From positions 1-64,000 of the forward strand of contig NZ_FMZV01000014.1 of NCBI RefSeq assembly GCF_900101475.1: DNA of 64,000 nt, written 5' to 3'. The notes under the pieces are model-generated. The model was not told where the DNA came from. It saw nothing but the letters and a program-made list of their open reading frames with translations, and made no database searches. Every line of letters begins with the position of its first letter. Position 1 is the first letter of the stretch. This stretch comes from Ruegeria marina. GTDB lineage: Bacteria > Pseudomonadota > Alphaproteobacteria > Rhodobacterales > Rhodobacteraceae. Below are positions 17,791-26,484 of this stretch, piece by piece. The position numbers were made by a program, and so were the translations under genes.

Positions 17791-18753
17791 TCAGGCCGCT
17801 GCATGATCCTCGCCAAAACGGCGGGCACTGATTTCATCAAGGTCTATCGGCAGTTCCAGACTTACCCCTTCTGCGCGAAGCCGATCAAGCCTGTCGGCGT
17901 CGACGCCATGCAGATCGGCATGCAACGTACGCAACCTTTCTTCGACATCGGGCGCATCGAGGATGGCGCGGATGCGTTCCGTCAGCGGAACGGTAAAACC
18001 GGCGGAAACCAGACGCCAATCGAGCTTGGACCGCCAGACGGCATAGTCCAGGCCGATATGATGAAGGAGGGCCGCGCCCTCGCGAACCGGCACGTATTTC
18101 TCGGCGATTTCGCTGCCGTCCGCGCGCTGCGCCCAATGCTGGCGCAGGCTGACGCCGGGCAAACCACACCGGATGAAGGACTTTCCCTGCGGATGTCCGA
18201 TCAGGCCTTTTCTGCGAGGACCGAACAACGCGGCGCTGTCGCCATAGACGCGGCGGGCGACATCCCTTTCCATCGGCAGCCGATACACATGCCCGGATGC
18301 CTGCGCCGGAGACGCCACGATTTCGGCGGTTTCCACCCGCACCGCCTCGACGGCATCCGGCACGCCCGCCAGAAAGCCCGCCACCGTCCCGTTCATTACA
18401 TGAAGGAACTCGTCTGCATCGACATTCAGAAGCCAGCCAACCGGCAACGACCGGTAGACCCAGCTGAGCGCCGCATTCTGCCGCTTGGTGAAACGGGTGT
18501 CGGGTGTCAGACCCAGATCAGCCCAGAAACTCGGGGTGCAGGGAATGCAGGTGATTTCAGGGATAGCGGAAAGCACCCTTTGGGCAGGATCGTCCGGATT
18601 GTCGAACAGCAGGATCAAGCCGGCGGCCCCGGCCTCAAGATACCAGGCGGCAAACCGCAATGTGTCCGACAAAGGTTCGTTGAGGATGGCGCCCACGCGC
18701 CACTCTGGGGTCATGCCCCGCACCGTATTTTCATTGCCGCTCGCCTCTGCCAT
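17791..18753 (-). CDS. Glycosyltransferase family 2-like protein
   Basis: A 320-residue protein of the group annotated Glyco_tranf_2_4 (PF13704). It has an N-terminal strand WRVGAILNEPLSDTLRFAAWY, an FDNPDDPA segment, RFTKRQNAALSWV, and the hallmark NVDADEFLHV near residue 117, where the DXD aspartates would bind the metal-nucleotide sugar. No membrane segment or signal is visible. Acceptor unknown. It is wedged between rplA and rplJ but separated from rplA by a terminator, and its own ribosome binding site is poor (CAGG). A second in-frame ATG (MTPEWRVG) is an alternative start at 18714. Confidence 0.75.
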   Translation of the reverse strand: MAEASGNENTVRGMTPEWRVGAILNEPLSDTLRFAAWYLEAGAAGLILLFDNPDDPAQRVLSAIPEITCIPCTPSFWADLGLTPDTRFTKRQNAALSWVYRSLPVGWLLNVDADEFLHVMNGTVAGFLAGVPDAVEAVRVETAEIVASPAQASGHVYRLPMERDVARRVYGDSAALFGPRRKGLIGHPQGKSFIRCGLPGVSLRQHWAQRADGSEIAEKYVPVREGAALLHHIGLDYAVWRSKLDWRLVSAGFTVPLTERIRAILDAPDVEERLRTLHADLHGVDADRLDRLRAEGVSLELPIDLDEISARRFGEDHAAA

Positions 18754-18854
18754 GGCCTGACGTTTTTGCGAGCGAAGCTTACACCCAAGGCATTTGCCAA
18801 GTCAAAACGGCGCCGGATATTCCGCCCGTCCCGATGCCCGGCGCAAAACCTCCC

Positions 18855-18894
18855 GGAAAAGAAAAACCCGGAACCGCCAGTTGCGATTCCGGGT
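18855..18894 (-). terminator. Rho-independent terminator after rplA
   Basis: Stem ACCCGGAA / TTCCGGGT (18887-18894 with 18866-18873), 13-base loop, followed on the minus strand by TTTTTCTTTTCC. It lies 42 bases past the rplA stop. It splits rplKA from the downstream glycosyltransferase and rplJL. Confidence 0.85.
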
Positions 18895-18935
18895 CATGTT
18901 TTCAGGCTGCGGGCAAAGCCGCAAACCCCGTCGGC

Positions 18936-19634
18936 TTAGTTGCCTGCGGCGTTCGACACGTCGACCGACACGCCCGGACCCATGGTCGAGCTGAGCGCGA
19001 TCTTTTTCAGGTAGGTGCCTTTTGCGCCGGTCGGCTTGGCCTTGGCGACGGCATCCACAAAGGCGCGGATGTTCTCGGCCAGCTTGGCCTCGTCAAAGGA
19101 CACCTTGCCAACGCCGGCATGGATGACGCCGGCCTTTTCGACCTTGAACTGGACTTCACCGCCCTTGGCGTTCTGCACGGCCTGAGCGACATCCATGGTC
19201 ACGGTCCCAACCTTGGGGTTCGGCATCAGGTTGCGCGGGCCGAGGATTTTACCCAGGCGGCCGACAACCGGCATCATGTCCGGGGTCGCGATGCAGCGGT
19301 CGAACTCGATCTTGCCGGACTGGATGGTTTCCATCAGGTCCTCGGCACCGACGATGTCCGCGCCAGCGGCCTGTGCCTCTTCGGCCTTGGGGCCACGGGC
19401 AAACACGGCGACGCGCACGGTCTTGCCGGTGCCGTTCGGCAGGCCGACAACACCGCGGACCATCTGGTCGGCATGGCGCGGGTCAACGCCCAGGTTCATC
19501 GCGATCTCGACGGTTTCGTCGAACTTGGCCGAGGCCGACGACTTGATCAGGGCAACAGCTTCTTCGACCGACAGGTTTTCCTTGCCGGCAAAGGCTTCGC
19601 GGGCTGCGCGGGTGCGTTTTCCAAGCTTTGCCAT
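18936..19634 (-). CDS. rplA: 50S ribosomal protein L1
   Basis: L1 forms the mobile stalk that assists E-site tRNA release and is a translational repressor of rplKA in many bacteria. The 232-residue product has the typical start ([15 protein letters not shown]) and the conserved [30 protein letters not shown] and [15 protein letters not shown] regions. The ATG lies one base after the rplK stop, and its ribosome binding site AGGTGAAG lies inside the end of rplK, so translation is coupled. Confidence 0.98.
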   Translation of the reverse strand: MAKLGKRTRAAREAFAGKENLSVEEAVALIKSSASAKFDETVEIAMNLGVDPRHADQMVRGVVGLPNGTGKTVRVAVFARGPKAEEAQAAGADIVGAEDLMETIQSGKIEFDRCIATPDMMPVVGRLGKILGPRNLMPNPKVGTVTMDVAQAVQNAKGGEVQFKVEKAGVIHAGVGKVSFDEAKLAENIRAFVDAVAKAKPTGAKGTYLKKIALSSTMGPGVSVDVSNAAGN

Positions 19635-19635
19635 C

Positions 19636-20061
19636 TTACTTCACCTCGATGCCCATGGACCGGGCCGAGCCCAGGATGATCTGCATTGCGCCATCGATGT
19701 CGTTGGCGTTGAGATCCTTCATCTTCGCTTCGGCGATTTCGCGGACCTGAGCAACCGTCACGGTACCAGCGGTGGCGCGCGACGGGGTCTTGGAGCCCGA
19801 CTGGATCTTGGCGGCCTTCTTCAGGAAATAGGACGCGGGCGGCGTCTTGATTTCCATGGTGAAGGATTTGTCCTGATAATAGGAAATCACGGTCGGGCAG
19901 GGTGCGCCAACTTCCATGTCTGCGGTCTTGGCGTTGAACGCCTTGCAGAATTCCATGATGTTGATTCCGCGCTGACCCAGCGCGGGGCCGACTGGCGGCG
20001 ACGGGTTTGCCTTGCCGGCGGGCACCTGAAGCTTCAGCGTGCCGATCAGTTTCTTGGCCAT
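19636..20061 (-). CDS. rplK: 50S ribosomal protein L11
   Basis: L11 binds the GTPase-associated centre of 23S rRNA and is needed for RelA stringent control. The 141-residue product has the proline-rich N-terminal motif ([20 protein letters not shown]) and a C-terminal RNA-binding domain ending MGIEVK. AAAGGAGAAGG precedes the ATG. It starts the rplKA unit; nusG is 407 bases upstream. Confidence 0.98.
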   Translation of the reverse strand: MAKKLIGTLKLQVPAGKANPSPPVGPALGQRGINIMEFCKAFNAKTADMEVGAPCPTVISYYQDKSFTMEIKTPPASYFLKKAAKIQSGSKTPSRATAGTVTVAQVREIAEAKMKDLNANDIDGAMQIILGSARSMGIEVK

Positions 20062-20468
20062 TGGCCTTCTCCTTTTTCAACACCTTCGGGGCGCGCCCCT
20101 CAGGCCATGTTGCCGTGGTCCGGTCCGAATGCCGCGGCACTCTCGCCTCCCACACAGGTGTCGAAGGCCAGCCATGGGCTGCCCCCGAACGCGAGCCGTT
20201 TAGAGGGTTGTTCGCAGGTTTGCAAGAGATTCCCTGAAGTATCCGCATTTGAAGAGGCGCAGCCGATCGCGGCCTCTTCCGCCTCGTTCCGGCGGTACGC
20301 AAATGGCGGCCAGGTCAGGCTATGGCTGCGACGGGACAAATCCCGCAATCTCGCGCTCGACAGCACCGGTAAACGCCAGAGCCGCCCGGTTGCTCCCTTG
20401 ACCACCGGCTGCGTGTACCCGACGGGCAAATCGCCGATGCGGTCCTCGGGCCAACCCGCGCCGATGAA
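20062..20468 (-). promoter_or_regulatory. nusG-rplK spacer, probable rplKA promoter and leader
   Basis: A 407-base gap with no convincing gene; a 109-codon open frame inside it has no family-like sequence. On the minus strand TTGCAA (20225-20220), a 16-base spacer and CTAAAC (20203-20198) form a fair sigma-70-like candidate promoter about 137 bases upstream of rplK. GGGGCGCGCCCC just before the ribosome binding site is palindromic and could fold. An L1-binding site would be expected in this leader but was not identified with confidence. Confidence 0.35.
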
Positions 20469-21002
20469 TCACGACTGTTTGGCGACCTGTGTGAAGTCCA
20501 GTTCGACCGGGGTTTCCCGGCCAAAGATCGACACCGAAACACGCAGCTTCTGGCTGTCGTCGTCCACGCCTTCGACCATGCCGTCGAACCCTTCGAAGGG
20601 ACCATCGTTGACCTTGACGCGTTCGCCGATCTCGAAGGAGATCAGGGTGCGCGGCGCTTCCTCGCCTTCCTGGACGCGGTTCAGGATCTGGTTGACCTCT
20701 GCATCGCGCATCGGCATCGGCCGGCCCTGCGGACCGAGGAATCCAGTGACCCGGTTGATCGAGTTGATCAGGTGATAGCCGCGATCGGACATTTCCATGT
20801 GCACCAGCACGTAACCGGGCATGAAGCGGCGCTCGGTCGTGACCTTCTTGCCCCGGCGCACCTCGATGACCTCTTCGGTAGGAACCAGAACCTCGTCGAT
20901 CTGGTCCTCCAGGCCATTCTCGGCGACCGAGGAACGGATCTGCTCTGCGACCTTCTTTTCGAAGTTCGAAAGAACGCTGACCGAGTACCACCGTTTCGCC
21001 AT
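20469..21002 (-). CDS. nusG: Transcription termination/antitermination protein NusG
   Basis: NusG binds the RNA polymerase clamp through its NGN domain, and Rho or S10 through its KOW domain. The 177-residue product starts MAKRWYSVSVLSNFEKKVAEQ, with the NGN region MPGYVLVHMEM and a C-terminal KOW motif (ERVKVNDGPFEGFDGMVEGV). The frame extends 63 codons upstream, but the ATG at 21002 matches the family and has ACAGG in front. It follows secE in the usual order, with a 204-base gap. Confidence 0.97.
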   Translation of the reverse strand: MAKRWYSVSVLSNFEKKVAEQIRSSVAENGLEDQIDEVLVPTEEVIEVRRGKKVTTERRFMPGYVLVHMEMSDRGYHLINSINRVTGFLGPQGRPMPMRDAEVNQILNRVQEGEEAPRTLISFEIGERVKVNDGPFEGFDGMVEGVDDDSQKLRVSVSIFGRETPVELDFTQVAKQS

Positions 21003-21206
21003 GAACCTGTCGTCCTTGTCTTTGCTTGCCAGGTCGTCCAAAGGCCCCGGCGGATGTGTCGAATTGGGCGCGGCAAAGCCACGCTCTCCGGAACAAAAAG
21101 CGGCGCGCAACTCGAATCGCCGCACGCCCGTCCCAAAGGTTCCGCGTGAACTAGCCCCTGAACAGCAGATGTGCAAGGCCGGATTGTCCACCCGGCCCGC
21201 GGTCGG

Positions 21207-21404
21207 TCAGTTGAACATGCCCAGAAGCAGTTGCAGGCCGCCACGAATCGAAAGGTCGACGAGCGCGAAGAAAACTGCCGTGAGCGCAGCCATGATGAAG
21301 ACCATGACCGTGGTCAGCAGAACCTCGCGGCGGGTCGGCCAGACGACTTTCGAAATCTCTGCGCGGACCTGCTGGATGAACTGGATCGGGTTGCTGGTGG
21401 CCAT
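21207..21404 (-). CDS. secE: Preprotein translocase subunit SecE
   Basis: SecE clamps SecY in the membrane translocase. The 65-residue product MATSNPIQFIQQVRAEISKV has the conserved VVWPTRREVLLTT amphipathic segment followed by one transmembrane helix, the short form typical of most bacteria. The ATG at 21404 is preferred over one 12 codons upstream because of family length; an AGAGA tract and CAGG precede it. A tRNA-Trp gene often sits upstream of secE in related genomes, but none is present in the 89-base gap here. Confidence 0.95.
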   Translation of the reverse strand: MATSNPIQFIQQVRAEISKVVWPTRREVLLTTVMVFIMAALTAVFFALVDLSIRGGLQLLLGMFN

Positions 21405-21493
21405 CTGCCTGACTTCTCTCTGCTTGCGGATTATGGGCACATAACTGGACCGGAGGTCGAATTCAAGGCCGGTTCAGTTCCCCGGGCATTCGT

Positions 21494-21898
21494 TCACGCG
21501 GGAACGGCCAGGTAATCGGAGTCGGAAACCTTGTCCAGCCAGTTGGCCACCTGTCCGTTCTCCGCCTCTTGAATAGCCAAATGGACCATTCCCGTATAAG
21601 GCGCGGCCCCGTGCCAATGCTCCTCGCCGGGCGGAATCCAGACAGTGTCGCCCGCGCGAATAAGGCGTGGCGCTGAATTCCGGGTGCCGACCAGTCCCAC
21701 CCCGGACAGCACGTGCAGCGTCTGACCCAGCGGATGCGTATGCCAGGCGGTTCTGGCGCCCGGTTCGAACCCCACACGAAGGGCGCGTACCCGAGCCGGT
21801 TCCGGAGCCTCGATCACCGGATCCTGCCAGACGGTCCCGGTGAACCATTCCTCGTTCGCGCGCCGGGTCGGCCGGCTGCCGCTTTCGAATATCTCCAT
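21494..21898 (-). CDS. Cupin-domain protein
   Basis: A 134-residue single-domain cupin. Motif 1 is HTHPLGQTLHVLSG (metal-binding His pair and Glu position replaced by Gln) near residue 53; motif 2 is GDTVWIPPGEEHWHG near residue 83. The fold resembles the small manganese-type cupins related to hydroxynitrile lyase/carboxymuconolactone enzymes, but the substrate cannot be stated. No signal peptide. It lies downstream of ccoS on the same strand, 47 bases away, and might be cotranscribed with the cco assembly genes. ATG at 21898 with a weak GGGAGA upstream. Confidence 0.8.
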   Translation of the reverse strand: MEIFESGSRPTRRANEEWFTGTVWQDPVIEAPEPARVRALRVGFEPGARTAWHTHPLGQTLHVLSGVGLVGTRNSAPRLIRAGDTVWIPPGEEHWHGAAPYTGMVHLAIQEAENGQVANWLDKVSDSDYLAVPA

Positions 21899-21945
21899 TC
21901 TGGATCTCCCATGTTTCCCTCAGTCTGGCGCAAGCCGGAAAAGCG

Positions 21946-22104
21946 TCAAGGCTTTGGCCGGTCGTCCCAGTCATTCGACAAGATGCGGCGGGCATCGCCT
22001 TCGGGGTCGTCATACTGGTTCGAGCGCACGGTATAGACAAAGGCCAGCAATCCGACCGCACCAAGGATCAGGGAAATCGGGATCAGGATCGAAAGGACTT
22101 CCAT
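21946..22104 (-). CDS. ccoS: cbb3 oxidase maturation protein CcoS
   Basis: A 52-residue single-span membrane protein, MEVLSILIPISLILGAVGLL followed by an acidic cytoplasmic tail with NQYDDPEGDARRILSNDW, which is characteristic of CcoS/FixS. CcoS is needed for cofactor insertion in cbb3 oxidase. It begins 4 bases after the ccoI stop and ends the ccoGHIS unit. Confidence 0.93.
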   Translation of the reverse strand: MEVLSILIPISLILGAVGLLAFVYTVRSNQYDDPEGDARRILSNDWDDRPKP

Positions 22105-22108
22105 AGGC

Positions 22109-24286
22109 TCACCTCAGCCGCAGCGCATTGAGAGACACGGTAATGGACGAGGTCGACATGGCCAAGGCCGCAATCAGAGGCGAACACAGGCCGACAACCG
22201 CAAGAGGCACGGCAATGATGTTGTAGACGGTGGCGATCTGGAAGTTCTCCCGAATGCGGCGGGTCGCTTTTTTCGCGGTGTCACAGGCACCGGCAATGGG
22301 GCTCAGATCGGTGCCCAACAGAACGATGTCGGATGCCACCCGCGCCGCATCCAGCGCCGAGGCGGGCGAGATCGAAACATGGGCGGCGGCCAGTGCGGCC
22401 GTATCGTTCAACCCATCGCCAACCATCAGGATGCGCCTGCCCTGCCCGGTCAGCGCCTGTACCCGCGTGACCTTGTCCTGCGGCAGCGCCTCGGCCATCC
22501 AGTTGGCAATCCCCAGCCGGGCGGCGAGCGCCTCGACCGCGCCGGTCGTGTCGCCGGAAATCAGCATGACCTGCTTGCCCGACGCCTGAAGCGCCGCAAC
22601 CGTTTCCTCGGCGCCGGGACGCAGCGCATCGGTGAACAGGAAGCCGACCGGCGAATGGTCACCGACCGCCAGCCAGGCCGAGGTTTGTCCGCCATGTGTC
22701 GCGCCCACCCAGGCAGCGCGCCCAAGGCGCACGCGCTGGCCGTTCCAGACACCTTCGGTGCCGTAGCCGGGCACCTCGGTCAAATCCTCGACCGAAGCCG
22801 GTTCAACGTCAGCTGCCCGCGCGGCACGCGTCAGCGAAACCGCAAGCGGGTGTGACGACGCCTGCGCCAGTGCCAGCGCGATTGACAGATCTTCGCGCGA
22901 CATACCGTCCAGATTGGTCATTTCGGGCATACCTGCGGTCAAGGTGCCGGTCTTGTCGAAAACCACAGTGTCGACCTCGGCCAGCCGTTCGAGCGCGGTT
23001 GCGTGCTTGATCAGCATGCCCTTCTTGAAGAGCCGACCCGAGGCGGCAGTGGTCACCGCGGGCACCGCAAGACCCAGCGCACAGGGACAGGTGATGATCA
23101 GCACGGCGGCGGCGATGTTCAGGGCCGTGCGCACGTCACCGGAATAAATATACCAGCCGACAAAACTGAGCGCAGAGAGGATATGCACCCCCGGCGCATA
23201 AAGCTTTGCCGCGCTGTCCGCCAGCGAGGTATAGCGCGAGCGCCCGCTTTCGGCGATGGCGACCAGATCGGCCATGCGGTGCAACGATGTCTCCTGCCCC
23301 ACTGCGCTGGCGCGAATGACCAGCGGCCCGGTCAGGTTGACCTCGCCGGCGCTGACTGCAAAGCCCGGTTCCGCAAAGACCGGCAACGTCTCACCCGTCA
23401 AAAGCGAGCGGTCGAGCTCGGAGCGGCCTTCGACAATCTCGCCATCCACGGGCATCCGCCCACCCGGACGCACCAGGATCAGGTCACCGACCACCAGCTG
23501 CGCAACGGGCACTTCGGTTTCACGGCCAGCCTCCATCCGGATCGCCCGGGGAACTTCGAGCGCGGCCAGTTCTTCGGCCGCCGAGCGTGCAACCGCCCTT
23601 GTCCGATAGTCAAGGTACCGACCCGCCAACAGGAAGAAGGTCAGCGTCAGCGCCGCATCGAAATAGGCATGTTCGCCCGAGAGCGAGGTTTCCCACAGCG
23701 AGGTCACCAGCGCCAGAACGATGGCCAGCACGATGGGCACATCCATGTTGAGGCGCTTGACCTTCAATGCACCCCAGGCACTGACAAAGAAGGGTTGCGC
23801 CGAAAAGGCGATGGCCGGCATGGCGATGGCCGCGGAAATCCAGTGGAACATGTCGCGCGTCGCATCCGAAGCCCCCGACCAGACCGACACCGAAAGCAGC
23901 ATGACGTTCATCGAGGCGAAGCCCGCCACCGCCAAACGCATCAGCAGGTCGCGGCCGGCGCGATCGGTCTGCGTGGCATTCAGCGCGCCCGGGTCAAGTT
24001 CGTGCGCCTCGTAGCCGGCGCGTTCCAGAACCGGGATCAGGTCAGCAGCACGCAGGTCCGGGGCCGCCTTGATCAGCGCCCGCTTGAGTGTCAGGTTTAC
24101 GCGCGCATCCTCGACACCCGGATGGGCGGCCAGGGCACGCTCCACGGTCGAGATACAGGCCGAGCAATGAATCCCTGGCAAGGACAGGGCGATCTGTACG
24201 TCCTCCGGAACCGGCCTGGCCGGTTCAACCGGACCTGCCACGCAGGCCGGGCAGGCCGCAAGCGAGGGGCGAAGCTGGGCCGTCAC
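22109..24286 (-). CDS. ccoI: Copper-translocating P1B-type ATPase CcoI
   Basis: CcoI/FixI exports copper from the cytoplasm for the binuclear centre of cbb3 oxidase. The 725-residue product has an N-terminal CPAC pair, a heavy-metal-associated domain (GIHCSACIST near residue 34), the actuator motif LLTGET, the membrane CPC (ITCPCALGLAVP near residue 400), phosphorylation site DKTGTLT, an HP motif (SSHPLAVS) and GDGLNDTAAL. The GTG start at 24286 lies 4 bases after the ccoH stop with AAGGG upstream. Length and motifs are normal. Confidence 0.96.
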   Translation of the reverse strand: MTAQLRPSLAACPACVAGPVEPARPVPEDVQIALSLPGIHCSACISTVERALAAHPGVEDARVNLTLKRALIKAAPDLRAADLIPVLERAGYEAHELDPGALNATQTDRAGRDLLMRLAVAGFASMNVMLLSVSVWSGASDATRDMFHWISAAIAMPAIAFSAQPFFVSAWGALKVKRLNMDVPIVLAIVLALVTSLWETSLSGEHAYFDAALTLTFFLLAGRYLDYRTRAVARSAAEELAALEVPRAIRMEAGRETEVPVAQLVVGDLILVRPGGRMPVDGEIVEGRSELDRSLLTGETLPVFAEPGFAVSAGEVNLTGPLVIRASAVGQETSLHRMADLVAIAESGRSRYTSLADSAAKLYAPGVHILSALSFVGWYIYSGDVRTALNIAAAVLIITCPCALGLAVPAVTTAASGRLFKKGMLIKHATALERLAEVDTVVFDKTGTLTAGMPEMTNLDGMSREDLSIALALAQASSHPLAVSLTRAARAADVEPASVEDLTEVPGYGTEGVWNGQRVRLGRAAWVGATHGGQTSAWLAVGDHSPVGFLFTDALRPGAEETVAALQASGKQVMLISGDTTGAVEALAARLGIANWMAEALPQDKVTRVQALTGQGRRILMVGDGLNDTAALAAAHVSISPASALDAARVASDIVLLGTDLSPIAGACDTAKKATRRIRENFQIATVYNIIAVPLAVVGLCSPLIAALAMSTSSITVSLNALRLR

Positions 24287-24290
24287 CGCA

Positions 24291-24749
24291 TCAGCCCTTC
24301 ACGTGCAGAACGACACGCTGGGTGAATTCGGTGCCATCGTCGGCCCGCGCGACCATCCGGATGTTCCAGTTTCCGTCGCCCAGTTCCGCCCTGGCCACGT
24401 AGACTGTGCCGTCAAACGTGAAAGCAGGCTCGATGTCTTCCTTTACATGCGTGGCGCGCCCCAGCACCGCCTTCAGATCCGACACTTCGACCGGTTGCCC
24501 GGCCTGGTCGGTAATCGACACGGTGACAAGCCCGCCCGAGGCGTCGGCACGAACCGACCAACCCAGGGCCTCTTGCGCGTGCAGCCGGGTATTGAATTCC
24601 TGGCTGGCAACATAGGAATTCTTCACCTCCAGCCCTGGAAAGGTCTTTATCGCGCTATAGGCCAGCAGGATGTTGACCCCGATGATCACACCGAAGGCGC
24701 CGATGAACACCGCCGCTGCGTGCTTTCCGGTAAACTTGCGTTCGCTCAT
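24291..24749 (-). CDS. ccoH: cbb3 oxidase assembly protein CcoH (FixH)
   Basis: A 152-residue FixH-type protein with one N-terminal transmembrane helix (AAAVFIGAFGVIIGVNILLAY) and a periplasmic beta-rich domain ending RVVLHVKG. CcoH interacts with CcoN and supports oxidase assembly and copper delivery. It sits 2 bases after ccoG and 4 before ccoI in a tightly packed unit. Confidence 0.93.
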   Translation of the reverse strand: MSERKFTGKHAAAVFIGAFGVIIGVNILLAYSAIKTFPGLEVKNSYVASQEFNTRLHAQEALGWSVRADASGGLVTVSITDQAGQPVEVSDLKAVLGRATHVKEDIEPAFTFDGTVYVARAELGDGNWNIRMVARADDGTEFTQRVVLHVKG

Positions 24750-24751
24750 GA

Positions 24752-26179
24752 TCAGTTCCCTCGCCCGTTGAATGTCGTGTCCTTGTAGGCGCGCTCGCCA
24801 TTGCCCAGATCCTCGACCCAGATACGTACATCGGTGCTCGCGGCCTGCGATGGCGCCGCGTCCTTGGGTGTCACGATGTATACACGCTGGAGCTGGGCCG
24901 TATCTGCCGGAACAACCACGGATTCATAGGGCGTTCCCTCAAGCTCGATCCGCATGGTCGGGTCTCCGACGACAGACAGGCGGAATCTGCGGTCTTCTCC
25001 ATGCTTGTTGCGCAGGCGCACGTCGTAAGTATTGCGGATCGACCCGTCAGACAGGGTGACAAAGGTCGGGTTGCGCACCGGGGCCACGGTCAGGTCGATA
25101 TCGGACCGGATGAAAAGCGCGAAAAGCAGCGCAAAACCGACCAGCGACCACAGGCCAGTGTACATGATCGTGCGCGGCCGGAAGATGTGCTTCCATACGT
25201 TCTTGGGAGGCTGGCCTGCGCGCTCGGCCTGCTCGTCCTTGAGCGCCATGTAGTCGATCAGGCCGCGCGGCTTGCCGATCTTTTCCATCATGTCGTCGCA
25301 GGCGTCGATGCACAGCGCGCAGGTGATGCACTCCAGCTGCTGGCCGTCGCGAATGTCGATGCCGACGGGGCAGACGTTGACACAGGCCATGCAGTCGATG
25401 CAGTCGCCCAGTTCCGAGTCCTCGGTGCGCTTGCCCTTGCCGCGCGGCTCGCCGCGCCACTCGCGGTAGCCGACGGTCAGCGTATCCTCGTCCATCATCG
25501 CGGCCTGGATCCGCGGCCAGGGACAGGCGTAGATGCAGATCTGTTCACGGGCGAACCCCCCGAACAGGAATGTGGTGAACGTCAGCACTGCCATCGTCGT
25601 ATAGGCGATGGGGTGCGCATTCAGCGTCACCAGATCGCGCAGCAGGGTGGGCGCATCGGCAAAATAGAAAATCCAGGCCCCGCCGGTGGCCAGGCCGATC
25701 AGCAGCCAGACCGTCCATTTGGTCAGCCGCAGCCGCGCCTTGCGGAAATCAAGCTTCTTTTGCCGATGCAGGCGCAGTCGTGCATTCCGGTCGCCTTCGA
25801 TCCAGCGCTCGACCAGGATGAAAAGGTCGGTCCACACGGTCTGCGGACAGGCATAGCCGCACCAGACCCGGCCCAGTGCCGATGTGAACAGAAACAGCCC
25901 CAGCCCCGCCATGATCAACAGGCCCGCAACGAAATAGAACTCATGCGGCCATATCTCGACCCAGAAGAAATAGAACCGGCGGTTGGCCATATCGAGAAGC
26001 ACCGCCTGATCCGGCAGGCTTGGACCGCGGTCCCAGCGAATCCAGGGGGTCACATAGTAGATGCCCAGCGTGATCGCCATGATGATCCATTTGAGATTGC
26101 GGAACTTTCCCGACACGCGTCGGGGAAAGATCGGCTCTCGCGCGGCATAAAGGCTGGGGGCCGGGTTGGATTCGCTCAC
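24752..26179 (-). CDS. ccoG: cbb3 oxidase accessory iron-sulfur protein CcoG
   Basis: CcoG (FixG/RdxA) is a membrane ferredoxin-like protein that reduces copper during cbb3 assembly. The 475-residue product has several membrane helices with CGYACPQT and CIYACPWPR, then two 4Fe-4S motifs (CIDCMACVNVCP and CITCALCIDAC) and a C-terminal periplasmic immunoglobulin-like domain. The GTG at 26179 with GGAGCG five bases upstream is chosen. The first in-frame ATG (26251) overlaps the FNR box and would lie upstream of the likely transcript start. Confidence 0.94.
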   Translation of the reverse strand: MSESNPAPSLYAAREPIFPRRVSGKFRNLKWIIMAITLGIYYVTPWIRWDRGPSLPDQAVLLDMANRRFYFFWVEIWPHEFYFVAGLLIMAGLGLFLFTSALGRVWCGYACPQTVWTDLFILVERWIEGDRNARLRLHRQKKLDFRKARLRLTKWTVWLLIGLATGGAWIFYFADAPTLLRDLVTLNAHPIAYTTMAVLTFTTFLFGGFAREQICIYACPWPRIQAAMMDEDTLTVGYREWRGEPRGKGKRTEDSELGDCIDCMACVNVCPVGIDIRDGQQLECITCALCIDACDDMMEKIGKPRGLIDYMALKDEQAERAGQPPKNVWKHIFRPRTIMYTGLWSLVGFALLFALFIRSDIDLTVAPVRNPTFVTLSDGSIRNTYDVRLRNKHGEDRRFRLSVVGDPTMRIELEGTPYESVVVPADTAQLQRVYIVTPKDAAPSQAASTDVRIWVEDLGNGERAYKDTTFNGRGN

Positions 26180-26244
26180 GGATTCGCTCCGAACATTTGG
26201 GCAGTTTTCCGGGTGACTTCTTCCAGATCGTTGCCGCTGCCACT

Positions 26245-26258
26245 TTGACATGGGTCAA
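26245..26258 (-). promoter_or_regulatory. FNR box upstream of ccoG
   Basis: TTGACATGGGTCAA is a perfect TTGA-N6-TCAA palindrome, the site read by FNR/FnrL proteins. Its centre is 72 bases upstream of the ccoG GTG. It would place ccoGHIS under low-oxygen activation by the FnrL encoded at 37281-38024. Confidence 0.85.
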
Positions 26259-26484
26259 AAAGCATATCTGTGGTTAAGCTTTTCGCACGCAACCCGGCGC
26301 GACACCGTGACACCCGAGCCGCCCAGCCAGGACGGCAATCATCGCCTGCGTACCGTGTACGACCGCAAACTGCCTATGCCGCAAGAGCCGGAATCGGAGG
26401 GGGAGCCAGGTCAGCATCTTTACATAAAGGCTCCTGCTAAATATCGTTTCGTCTCAAGATTGAAATCGTTTAAGGACTGTTGAA

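Noticed and set aside
20100-20429. A 109-codon minus-strand frame in the nusG-rplK spacer
   Set aside because: No ribosome binding site, atypical composition and location in an expected leader.
21405-21493. Expected tRNA-Trp upstream of secE
   Set aside because: The spacer is only 89 bases and shows no cloverleaf or CCA-anticodon arm pattern.
26250-26483. A 77-codon plus-strand frame between ccoG and the RTX gene
   Set aside because: It begins inside the FNR box, lacks a ribosome binding site and shows no recognisable pattern.
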